Of a stretch of 12,300 nt of DNA, positions 5,995 to 12,300 are shown piece after piece. The DNA comes from MGR-bin208 sp043779285. Lineage in GTDB: Bacteria > Bacteroidota > Bacteroidia > Chitinophagales > Chitinophagaceae. The DNA lies in NCBI GenBank assembly GCA_043779285.1, contig JAYWEL010000083.1, positions 1 to 12,300 of the forward strand. The letters run 5' to 3'. The stretch's first letter is position 1; each line of letters begins with the position of its first letter. The notes under the pieces were generated by a model. That model saw nothing but the letters and a program-made list of their open reading frames with translations. It made no database searches and was not told the DNA's origin. A program made the translations under genes and the position numbers.

Positions 5995-6085
5995 GGATTG
6001 GTAGACGCAGCAGACTCAAAACCTGCCTACCGCAGGCAGGTCTGCCGTTCGCAAGGATGTTCTGGTTCGATTCCAGTCCCGGGCA
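5995..6085 (+). pseudogene. Broken tRNA-Leu copy 3 (3' part retained, palindrome inserted after the anticodon loop)
   Basis: From ATTGGTAGACGC onward this copies the intact tRNA-Leu, including 5' anticodon stem and loop, 3' anticodon stem, variable arm, T loop, CCCGGGC acceptor strand and discriminator A. The 5' acceptor strand and 5' D stem are missing, so no acceptor stem can form. A 19-base palindrome is inserted between the anticodon loop (CTCAAAA) and the 3' anticodon stem (TCTGC). One base of the T stem also differs (GCTGG to TCTGG), which removes a pair. It is followed by its own terminator. It cannot be a working tRNA as it stands. Confidence 0.85.
6021..6041 (+). repeat. 21-base palindrome inside tRNA-Leu copy 3
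   Basis: ACCTGCCT and AGGCAGGT form a perfect 8-bp stem around the loop ACCGC. It differs from the palindrome at 5422-5443 by loss of one G. In both places it sits directly before TCTGCCGTTCGCAAGGAT, so the shared block is 38-39 bases long. Confidence 0.85.
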
Positions 6086-6086
6086 C

Positions 6087-6120
6087 AAAAACCCCTGAAA
6101 GATTTCTTTCGGGGGTTTTT
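6087..6120. terminator. Terminator after tRNA-Leu copy 3, probably bidirectional
   Basis: AAAAACCCCTGAAAGA and TCTTTCGGGGGTTTTT form a 16-bp stem with one G-U pair around a TT centre. The T run on the right and A run on the left mean it could stop transcription from both sides. The core CTGAAAGATTTCTTTCGGGG is identical to the terminator at 5831, so the duplication of the tRNA included the terminator. Confidence 0.88.
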
Positions 6121-6181
6121 CATTAAACCCCACTTCAACAATTACATTCTTCACAGCCTTCTTTCTTCCCCTGTAATAACC

Positions 6182-6189
6182 TACCTTTG
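6182..6189 (+). promoter_or_regulatory. Bacteroidota -7 promoter box for the ABC-F gene
   Basis: TACCTTTG matches TAnnTTTG exactly, 23 bases before the ATG at 6213 and downstream of the copy 3 terminator. No clear -33 element is visible. Confidence 0.6.
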
Positions 6190-6212
6190 CGACCTTAAAA
6201 ATCGAATGCATA

Positions 6213-7847
6213 ATGATCAGTGTTAATAACGTTACCCTTTCGTATGGTAAAAGAGTCTTATTTGATGAAGTAAGCCTGAGTTTTCAAAAAGGGAATTGCT
6301 ATGGTGTAATTGGAGCCAATGGTGCTGGTAAGTCTACCTTTATAAAAATTCTGAGTGGAGAAATTGAACCTAACCGAGGAACTGTTTCAATATCACCTGG
6401 AGAAAGAATGGCCGTGTTGAAACAAAACCATTTTGAATTTGATGAGTGCACCGTATTAAATACGGTGTTGATGGGTCATAGTAAAATGTGGTCTGTGATG
6501 CAGGACAGGGAAGCCATTTATGCAAAAGAAGATTTTACCGAAGCCGATGGCATGAAAGCCGGTGAGTTGGAAAGTGAATTTGGTGAAATGGGTGGATATG
6601 AATCGGAAAGCAATGCCGGAAGCTTATTGAGTGATTTGGGCGTTGAAGAAACTTATCACAGTAGTTTGTTGAAAGATATCCCATCCAATTTAAAACTACG
6701 GGTTTTATTGGCACAGGTTTTATTTGGCAACCCGGATATTCTTTTGCTGGATGAGCCGACCAACGGACTGGATATTGAAACCATCAGCTGGTTGGAAAAT
6801 TTTCTGGCTGATTATGAAAACATCGTATTGGTAGTCAGTCACGATCGTCACTTCCTGGATACAGTATGTACACACGTGGCCGATGTAGACAAACAAAAAA
6901 TCAAGATCTATTCTGGTAATTACACTTTCTGGTACGAGTCTTCACAGTTAATGGCTCGCCAAATGACGGACAAGAATAAAAAGACGGAAGAAAAACGTCA
7001 GGCCCTGATTGACTTTATTGCCCGGTTCAGTGCCAATGCATCCAAATCGAAACAAGCTACTTCACGTAAAAAAGCATTGGAGAAATTATCAATTGAAGAT
7101 ATTGAACCAAGTAACCGTAAATATCCTGGCATTATTTTTCAACCGCAAAGAGAAGTTGGAAACCAGATTTTAAATGTTGAAAAATTATCGCAATCAGTTG
7201 ATGGACGAAAGCTATTCAGTGATGTTTCTTTTTCTGTAAATAAAGGAGACAAAATTGCTTTTTACAGCAAGGACCCATTGGCTGTTACCCGTTTTTTCCA
7301 GATTATTAACGGTGAAGAAACAGCTAAAAGCGGAACCTATGAATGGGGAACCACCATTACATCGGCTTATTTACAGGTAGAACACAACCAGTTTTTCACC
7401 GGCGGAGAAACCTTATTGGATTGGTTACGTCAATGGGTACCTTCTTATATCACCGATGCCGATGAGCCTTTCCTGCGTGGATTTTTTGGCAAAATGCTTT
7501 TCAGTGGTGACGACATCATGAAGAAAACTAATGTACTGAGCGGAGGAGAAAAAGTTCGTTGCATGGTTAGCCGTATGATGTTACAACATCCAAATGTGAT
7601 CATTTTGGACCAACCTACTAATCACCTTGATCTAGAAAGTATCCAGGCCTTTAACGAAAGTGCCCAGAATTTTCCGGGCATCGTTTTACTTTCAAGCCAT
7701 GACCATACATTCATGGAGAGTGTTGCCAACCGAGTGATTGAATTAACACCCAATGGCATCATCGATCGGTTAACTACATTTGACGAATTTCTGATAGATG
7801 CAAGAGTGAAAGAACTCCGAAAAGAATTGTATCTGGAAAAAGTTTAA
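6213..7847 (+). CDS. ABC-F family ATPase (YbiT-like) with one degenerate ATP site
   Basis: A soluble protein of 544 residues with two ABC domains in tandem and no membrane segments, the build of ABC-F translation factors that act in the ribosomal E site. Domain 1 has a canonical Walker A, GANGAGKST (residues 34-42), Walker B LLLDEPTNGLD (D180, E181) and VVSHDRHF, but the signature is IPSNLK (156-161) instead of LSGGxK. The charged linker near residues 250-290 is the usual inter-domain arm. In domain 2 the Walker A position reads YSKDPLAVT (351-359), without glycines or the lysine. Its signature LSGGEK (442-447) is intact, and Walker B is LDQPTNHLD, with Gln467 in place of the catalytic Glu. 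One composite site is therefore intact and the other is lost. Length and domain order resemble YbiT; I have no evidence for antibiotic resistance. The start is the ATG at 6213, since the ATG at 6206 is out of frame. Confidence 0.92.
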   Translation: MISVNNVTLSYGKRVLFDEVSLSFQKGNCYGVIGANGAGKSTFIKILSGEIEPNRGTVSISPGERMAVLKQNHFEFDECTVLNTVLMGHSKMWSVMQDREAIYAKEDFTEADGMKAGELESEFGEMGGYESESNAGSLLSDLGVEETYHSSLLKDIPSNLKLRVLLAQVLFGNPDILLLDEPTNGLDIETISWLENFLADYENIVLVVSHDRHFLDTVCTHVADVDKQKIKIYSGNYTFWYESSQLMARQMTDKNKKTEEKRQALIDFIARFSANASKSKQATSRKKALEKLSIEDIEPSNRKYPGIIFQPQREVGNQILNVEKLSQSVDGRKLFSDVSFSVNKGDKIAFYSKDPLAVTRFFQIINGEETAKSGTYEWGTTITSAYLQVEHNQFFTGGETLLDWLRQWVPSYITDADEPFLRGFFGKMLFSGDDIMKKTNVLSGGEKVRCMVSRMMLQHPNVIILDQPTNHLDLESIQAFNESAQNFPGIVLLSSHDHTFMESVANRVIELTPNGIIDRLTTFDEFLIDARVKELRKELYLEKV

Positions 7848-7858
7848 ATATATTCTTC

Positions 7859-7886
7859 AAAAGCCCTGTAAATACGGGGCTTTTTT
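7859..7886 (+). terminator. Rho-independent terminator after the ABC-F gene
   Basis: AAAAGCCCTG and CGGGGCTTTT form a 10-bp stem with one wobble around the loop TAAATA, followed by T residues to 7886. It starts 11 bases after the ABC-F stop codon and separates it from the acylase gene. Confidence 0.9.
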
Positions 7887-7910
7887 ATGTCATTTATATA
7901 AAAATAATCA

Positions 7911-7918
7911 TATTTTTA
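7911..7918 (+). promoter_or_regulatory. Possible -7 promoter box for the acylase gene
   Basis: TATTTTTA differs from TAnnTTTG only in the last base and lies 24 bases before the acylase ATG. The upstream terminator makes a separate promoter here necessary. The match is inexact. Confidence 0.35.
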
Positions 7919-7942
7919 ATCCTTCTTCCTTTATAAACAATC

Positions 7943-10003
7943 ATGAAACAAATAACCCTACTCTTATCCATTTTTTGTTTTTCTGTTTTAAATGCCCAAC
8001 AAAAAATAAATCCAAAGCATATTGAAATTGTTCGGGACAGCTTTGGCGTGCCGCATATCTATGCCAAAACAGACGCTGAAGTTGCTTATGGGCTTGCTTT
8101 TGCCAATGCGGAAGATGATTATAAAACCATTCAAACTTCCTTAATGGCAGGCAAAGCCATGCTGGGCCGATATAACGGAAAGGCAGGGGCCAAAATTGAT
8201 TATGTGGTTAAACTGTTACGAATAAAAGAATTGGTTGAAGCACATTACGAATCGGATATTTCGCCACAATATAAAAAATTATTAGAAGGTTATTGCCAAG
8301 GGTTGAATGCTTTTGCAAAAAAGTATCCGGAAAAAATTTTAATGAAAAAATTATTTCCGGTCACACCCAAAGACCTACTGGCTTTTTCTGTTTTACAATT
8401 AAATATTTCCAGTGGTGTAGACAAGGCATTAGGTAGAATATTGAATGGAACCATTCCTGCAGCCATTGATCAATTTAAACCCGTTGCTTCTAATGCTTAT
8501 GCTTTCAATTCAAATAAAACGATTGATGGAAATGTTTATCTGGCACTCAATACACACCAGCCTTTGGAAGGTCCGGTTAGTTGGTATGAAGCCCACCTGA
8601 TCAGTGAAGAAGGCTGGAACATGCTGGGTGCTTTATTCCCCGGTTCACCTACTGCATTGACCGGTGTTAACGAAAATCTGGGTTGGGCACACACGGTAAA
8701 TAATCCAGACAAACTGGATGTTTATCAATTAGAGATAAATCCATCCAATAAAACACAGTACAAATTTGATGGAGAGTGGATGAACCTGGAAGTAACAACC
8801 GCAAAATTGAAAGTAAAAGTTGGGGCATTGAAAATCGGAATTAAGAAAAAAGTATATTGGAGTAAGTATGGTCCAACAATGATAAAAGATGAAAAGGCAT
8901 TTTCCATTCGCACCGGAGCCCTTTTTGAAATCCGGGGATTAGAACAATGGTATCGGATGAATAAGGCAAAGAACTTTACGGAGTTCCGTAATGCGTATGA
9001 AATGAATGCCATACCGGGTTATAACGTGATGTATGCCGATAAATATGATACTATTTTTTATTTGAGTAATGCCATCATGCCTTTCCGCAATAAAAACTAT
9101 GACTGGAAAAAAACCTTGCCGGGTAATACATCCAAAACCTTGTGGACGACCTATCATCCGGTAAAAGATTTGCCACAACAACTCAATCCAAAATCGGGTT
9201 ATTTGTTCAACAGTAATCATTCGCCATACAATTCTTCCGCAAGTACGGATAATCTGCAACGCAAAAATTATGACCCTACCATGGGATATGAAACACATGA
9301 AAATAACCGTAGCCTTCGATTTATGGAATTAATGAAAGGAAGAGATAAAATAAGTTTTGAAGATTTAAAAAAAATAAAATACGATTTACAACTGCCCGCT
9401 AAAATTTCTTATTCCACAAATACCGATACCCTTTTCTTAATTAGTGAAGTCGAATTCCCTGACATAAAAGAGCAGATCATCACCATGAAAAATTGGAATC
9501 ACAAAGCAAACATTGAAAGTGAAGGAGCAACGCTCATGGCCATTATCTATTATTATGTAGTTGATAAAATAGGCAAAGGGAATATAGGTTACAGAACCTT
9601 CACAAAAGAGAAAACAGTAGAAGTACTCCGTTTTGCAAAAAATTATTTACAAACATATTTCGGAAAAACAAATGTAGCATTGGGAGAATACCAAAAATTG
9701 GTGAGGGGTGATAAAGCCATTCCACTTCCCGGCTTACCAGATGTCATTTCCTCTATGGATTCTGCTCCATATAAAAACGGCATGGTAAAAGGTCGTCATG
9801 GAGAATCCTATATTCAGTTAACAAAATTTACCAAAGATGGCCCGGAGATTGAAAGCATCATCAGTTATGGTTCATCCAATATTCCCGGCAGTAAGCACTA
9901 TGACGATCAGATGGAATTATTTACAAATCAGAAAACTAAAAAAATGAGTCTGAAAAAAGAAGATGTTTATCGGAATGCCGAAAGAATTTATCATCCCTTT
10001 TAA
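7943..10003 (+). CDS. Secreted penicillin-amidase-family (S45) acylase
   Basis: A 686-residue N-terminal-nucleophile hydrolase of the penicillin amidase family, which includes penicillin and cephalosporin acylases and acyl-homoserine-lactone acylases such as PvdQ. A signal peptide is clear: MKQ, a hydrophobic core, then LNAQ with cleavage near residue 19, so the enzyme is exported to the periplasm or beyond. The mature N-terminus holds IEIVRDSFGVPHIYAKTDAEVAYGLAFANAEDD, the alpha-chain signature. The segment VASNAYAFN places the presumed nucleophile and autocleavage site at Ser183, with the beta chain starting there. Further on, NTHQPL, PGSPTALTGVNENLGWAHTVN and HENNRSLR match conserved beta-chain regions. 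The protein is shorter than PvdQ or E. coli penicillin acylase. The substrate (lactone, beta-lactam or peptide-like amide) cannot be told from the sequence. It lies between terminated or self-promoted genes and appears monocistronic. Confidence 0.88.
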   Translation: MKQITLLLSIFCFSVLNAQQKINPKHIEIVRDSFGVPHIYAKTDAEVAYGLAFANAEDDYKTIQTSLMAGKAMLGRYNGKAGAKIDYVVKLLRIKELVEAHYESDISPQYKKLLEGYCQGLNAFAKKYPEKILMKKLFPVTPKDLLAFSVLQLNISSGVDKALGRILNGTIPAAIDQFKPVASNAYAFNSNKTIDGNVYLALNTHQPLEGPVSWYEAHLISEEGWNMLGALFPGSPTALTGVNENLGWAHTVNNPDKLDVYQLEINPSNKTQYKFDGEWMNLEVTTAKLKVKVGALKIGIKKKVYWSKYGPTMIKDEKAFSIRTGALFEIRGLEQWYRMNKAKNFTEFRNAYEMNAIPGYNVMYADKYDTIFYLSNAIMPFRNKNYDWKKTLPGNTSKTLWTTYHPVKDLPQQLNPKSGYLFNSNHSPYNSSASTDNLQRKNYDPTMGYETHENNRSLRFMELMKGRDKISFEDLKKIKYDLQLPAKISYSTNTDTLFLISEVEFPDIKEQIITMKNWNHKANIESEGATLMAIIYYYVVDKIGKGNIGYRTFTKEKTVEVLRFAKNYLQTYFGKTNVALGEYQKLVRGDKAIPLPGLPDVISSMDSAPYKNGMVKGRHGESYIQLTKFTKDGPEIESIISYGSSNIPGSKHYDDQMELFTNQKTKKMSLKKEDVYRNAERIYHPF

Positions 10004-10022
10004 TTTCTCCTGAAATCATTAA

Positions 10023-10057
10023 TTTGATAGACTGCGGTTTTTGAAAACCTATCTTTG
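10023..10057 (+). promoter_or_regulatory. Bacteroidota promoter for the acyl-CoA carboxylase gene (TTTG and TATCTTTG)
   Basis: TATCTTTG at 10050-10057 matches TAnnTTTG exactly, 19 bases before the ATG at 10077. A TTTG at 10023-10026 lies 23 bases upstream, at the upper limit of the spacing known for the -33 element. This is the only promoter in the window where both parts are visible. Confidence 0.6.
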
Positions 10058-10076
10058 TTTCACAAATAAAAAAATC

Positions 10077-11708
10077 ATGGACCTGGAATTCAATAAAAAA
10101 GAAGATGCAATGAAGCAGTCGCTGAGCGATATGCGACGGATACAACATAAAATTCATGAAGGAGGCGGCAAGAAATCCATTGCCAAACAAAAAGAACGAA
10201 ATAAACTCACAGCCAGGCAACGGATAGACTACCTGATCGACAAGGATTCTACATTTGTTGAAATTGGTACGTATGCAGGATATGGCATGTATGAAGAATA
10301 TGGCGGATGTCCTGCAGCAGGAACGGTTTCAGGTATTGGTTATGTGCACGGACGACAATTTGTTATTGTAGCCAACGACCAGACCGTTAAAGCCGGTGCA
10401 TGGTTTCCCATCAGTGGTAAAAAGAATTTGCGGATGCAGGAGATTGCCATGGAAAATAATTTGCCCGTTATTTACCTGGTTGACAGTGCAGGGGTTTTTC
10501 TTCCGATGCAGGATGAAATTTTTCCAGATAAAGAACACTTTGGCCGCATATTTAGAAACAATGCAAAAATGAGTGCCCGGGGAATTACGCAAATAGCTGC
10601 GGTTATGGGTGCCTGTGTAGCAGGTGGCGCCTATCTGCCCATCATGAGTGATGAAACCTTGATGGTTGAGGGAAATGGTTCTATTTATCTGGCCGGCCCC
10701 TATCTTGTAAAAGCAGCCATCGGTGAAGATGTTGATTCTGAAACCCTCGGTGGTGCTGAAACACATACTGAAATTTCGGGCATTGCTGATTATAAATTTA
10801 AAACAGAAGAAGAATGTCTTGATCAGATACGGAAGATCGTAAACAAGATGGGGCATAATAAAGACACTGCCGGGTTTGACCGTATTGACCCGATTGCACC
10901 TAAAAAAAATCCGGAAGAAATTTATGGCATTGTAGATTCAAAAAACGGAAAGCCTTACGATATGCTCGAAATCATTGAACGTATAGTTGATGATTCCGAG
11001 TTTGTACAATACAAAGAAGATTACGGAAAAACAATTTTGTGTGGGTATGCCCGTGTAGATGGATGGGCAGTGGGTATTGTAGCCAATCAGCGTACCCTTG
11101 TAAAATCGAAAAAAGGAGAAATGCAATTGGGTGGTGTCATTTATAATGACAGTGCTGATAAGGCAGCACGTTTCATCATGAACTGCAATCAGAAAAAAAT
11201 CCCCTTAGTGTTTTTGCAGGATGTAACGGGTTTTATGGTGGGCAGCAGAAGCGAACATTCCGGTATTATTAAAGACGGAGCAAAAATGGTGAATGCCGTT
11301 GCTAATTCAGTAGTTCCAAAAATTACAATCATTGTAGGCAACTCATATGGTGCCGGAAATTATGCCATGTGTGGAAAGGCTTATGATCCCCGTTTCATAT
11401 ATGCATGGCCATCTGCAAAAATTGCCGTGATGGGTGGAGAGCAGGCAGCAAAAACTTTATTGCAGATTCAGGTTTCTTCCATGAAATCGAAAGGAAAGGA
11501 AGTAAGTGCGGAAGATGAAAAAATATTGCTTGATAAAATCATGGGTAAATATGAAGCGCAGACATCACCCTATTATGCAGCTGCAAGACTTTGGGTAGAT
11601 GAAATCATTGATCCGATGGATACCCGCAAATTGATATCAGAAGGATTGAATGCCGCCAACCACAATCCCGAAATGGAACTATTCAGAACCGGGGTTTTTC
11701 AGGTTTAA
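10077..11708 (+). CDS. Acyl-CoA carboxylase carboxyltransferase (beta) subunit, methylcrotonyl-CoA carboxylase-like
   Basis: A 543-residue biotin-dependent carboxyltransferase subunit that moves CO2 from carboxybiotin to an acyl-CoA in the cytoplasm. Both crotonase-fold halves are present. The N half has IYLVDSAGVFLPMQDEIFPDKEHFGRIF, MGACVAGGAYLPIMSDE (oxyanion glycines at 183-184) and GPYLVKAAIGEDVDSETLGGAETH. The C half has FLQDVTGFMVG, NSYGAGNYAMCGKAYDP (residues 422-438) and AVMGGEQAA. The wording of the N half is closer to methylcrotonyl-CoA carboxylase beta than to the propionyl type, suggesting a role in leucine or branched-chain breakdown, but propionyl- or geranyl-CoA as substrate is not excluded. 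No biotin carboxylase alpha subunit is in the window. An in-frame TTG at 10041 would add 12 residues but lies upstream of the -7 box, so the ATG at 10077 is the start. Confidence 0.9.
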   Translation: MDLEFNKKEDAMKQSLSDMRRIQHKIHEGGGKKSIAKQKERNKLTARQRIDYLIDKDSTFVEIGTYAGYGMYEEYGGCPAAGTVSGIGYVHGRQFVIVANDQTVKAGAWFPISGKKNLRMQEIAMENNLPVIYLVDSAGVFLPMQDEIFPDKEHFGRIFRNNAKMSARGITQIAAVMGACVAGGAYLPIMSDETLMVEGNGSIYLAGPYLVKAAIGEDVDSETLGGAETHTEISGIADYKFKTEEECLDQIRKIVNKMGHNKDTAGFDRIDPIAPKKNPEEIYGIVDSKNGKPYDMLEIIERIVDDSEFVQYKEDYGKTILCGYARVDGWAVGIVANQRTLVKSKKGEMQLGGVIYNDSADKAARFIMNCNQKKIPLVFLQDVTGFMVGSRSEHSGIIKDGAKMVNAVANSVVPKITIIVGNSYGAGNYAMCGKAYDPRFIYAWPSAKIAVMGGEQAAKTLLQIQVSSMKSKGKEVSAEDEKILLDKIMGKYEAQTSPYYAAARLWVDEIIDPMDTRKLISEGLNAANHNPEMELFRTGVFQV

Positions 11709-11743
11709 TTAAAAGACGTTTACTTATTTAATCTGAAAGAAAC

Positions 11744-12226
11744 ATGTCTGACGAGATTATTATTTATACAGATGGTGCGGCCAGAGGCAATCCTGGCCCA
11801 GGTGGATACGGTGTTTTATTAATGAATGGAAACAGAAGAAAAGAACTTTCCAATGGTTTCAGATATACTACCAATAACCGGATGGAACTGATGGCTGTCA
11901 TTGAAGGATTGAAAGCATTGAAGAAAGAAAACCTGAAAATTTCTATTTATACCGATAGTAAGTATATCGTGAATGCAGTTGAGTTAGGTTGGTTGAAAAA
12001 CTGGATGGCCACTCAGTTTAAAGGCGGCAAAAAAAACCGTGACCTTTGGATGGAATACCATCAACTTTCATTGAATCACAAAATAAAATTCAATTGGGTA
12101 AAAGGACATGCTGACAATCCGTTTAATAATCGTTGCGATGAATTAGCCACGGAAGCAGCTGATGGAAAAAATCTGGGAATAGACAACGTGTATGAACAGG
12201 AAAATAATACCGCTTATAAACAGTAA
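11744..12226 (+). CDS. rnhA: Ribonuclease HI
   Basis: RNase HI cleaves the RNA strand of RNA-DNA hybrids, removing R-loops and primer remnants. At 160 residues it is close to the 155 of the E. coli enzyme. The four metal-binding acidic residues are present: D10 in IYTDGAARGNPGPGG, E48 in NNRMELMAVIEGL, D71 in IYTDSKY and D132 in NRCDELA. The catalytic loop histidine is H122 in VKGHADNP. The basic protrusion is recognisable in WLKNWMATQFKGGKKNRDLW. The gene starts 35 bases after the carboxylase stop. No exact TAnnTTTG box or terminator lies in the gap, so read-through from upstream is possible. The ATG at 11744 fits the family start. Confidence 0.96.
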   Translation: MSDEIIIYTDGAARGNPGPGGYGVLLMNGNRRKELSNGFRYTTNNRMELMAVIEGLKALKKENLKISIYTDSKYIVNAVELGWLKNWMATQFKGGKKNRDLWMEYHQLSLNHKIKFNWVKGHADNPFNNRCDELATEAADGKNLGIDNVYEQENNTAYKQ

Positions 12227-12280
12227 ATAGTCCAATGCGCTTTTCTGCGGTATAATACCATCTAAGATTTACACATAGTC

Positions 12281-12298
12281 CCTGCCCGTCCGGTCAGG
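12281..12298. repeat. Imperfect GC-rich palindrome at the window end
   Basis: CCTGCCCG-TC-CGGTCAGG pairs over seven of eight positions around a 2-base centre. It stands out as GC-rich in an AT-rich intergenic region 54 bases after rnhA. It begins CCTGCC like the palindromes in the tRNA-Leu relics but is otherwise different. It may continue past the window edge. It could be a short dispersed repeat or the start of a terminator; no T run is visible. Confidence 0.5.
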
Positions 12299-12300
12299 CG

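Noticed and set aside
5422..6041. CRISPR-like array from the repeated palindromes
   Set aside because: Only two copies, about 600 bases apart and inside tRNA relics, with no regular spacers or cas genes.
5995..6085. Copy 3 as a working tRNA-Leu with a 19-base intron
   Set aside because: The 5' acceptor strand and 5' D stem are absent, and the T stem has lost a pair. No acceptor stem can form even after removal of the insert.
5408..6085. Copies 1 and 3 as the two halves of a split tRNA
   Set aside because: Copy 1 keeps the 5' end and copy 3 the 3' end, but both contain the 3' anticodon stem and variable arm, an intact tRNA lies between them, and copy 1 is degraded.
5777..6211. Minus-strand reading frames (5777-5962 and 5975-6211) with CPGLESNQ-type ends
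   Set aside because: Both run antisense through the tRNA-Leu copies; the shared protein end is just the reverse strand of the repeated tRNA 3' half.
10041..10076. TTG start adding 12 residues to the carboxylase subunit
   Set aside because: It lies upstream of the exact promoter box at 10050-10057, so it would not be in the mRNA.

Overview
This window looks like ordinary chromosomal sequence from a member of the Bacteroidota, probably of the Chitinophagia/Sphingobacteriia type. The support is indirect: an AT-rich genome, no Shine-Dalgarno sequences before start codons, and exact copies of the Bacteroidota -7 promoter element TAnnTTTG shortly before seven genes. The protein families also fit: release factor RF3, TsaD, TrmN6, HscB, a YbiT-like ABC-F protein, a penicillin-amidase-family acylase, a methylcrotonyl-CoA-carboxylase-like beta subunit and RNase HI. 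The species cannot be named from the sequence.

Layout. Bases 1-260 (minus) hold the start of prfC, cut by the window edge. It diverges from a MacB/FtsX-type ABC transporter permease (455-1708). Next is a likely two-gene unit of tRNA modification genes, tsaD (1777-2808) and trmN6 (2823-3542). It converges with a lysine-ketoglutarate-reductase/saccharopine-dehydrogenase-like gene on the minus strand (3537-4742), the two stop codons sharing one TTATAA. That gene diverges from hscB (4799-5317), with facing promoter boxes between them. Bases 5318-6212 are a disturbed tRNA-Leu region. After it come an ABC-F ATPase (6213-7847) with its own terminator, a secreted acylase (7943-10003), an acyl-CoA carboxylase beta subunit (10077-11708) and rnhA (11744-12226). 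The window ends in a short imperfect palindrome.

The most unusual part is 5408-6120. One intact tRNA-Leu(CAA) at 5744-5827 is flanked by two broken tRNA-Leu copies, at 5408-5478 and 5995-6085. Between the first relic and the intact gene sits a tiny GIY-YIG endonuclease gene of about 23% G+C. Its stop codon ends 2 bases before the tRNA. Both relics carry nearly the same 21-22 base palindrome at the same point, directly before the 3' strand of the anticodon stem. The second relic and the intact gene are each followed by a near-identical terminator. I read this as a small tRNA-targeting homing-endonuclease cassette, or its remains, that leaves a functional tRNA behind. That reading is inference.

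Functional links are modest. TsaD and TrmN6 both modify adenine 37 of tRNAs. RF3 and the ABC-F protein act at the ribosome. The ABC-F protein is markedly asymmetric: one composite ATP site is canonical and the other has lost its Walker A, signature and catalytic glutamate. The remaining genes are unrelated housekeeping or metabolic functions, mostly with their own promoters.
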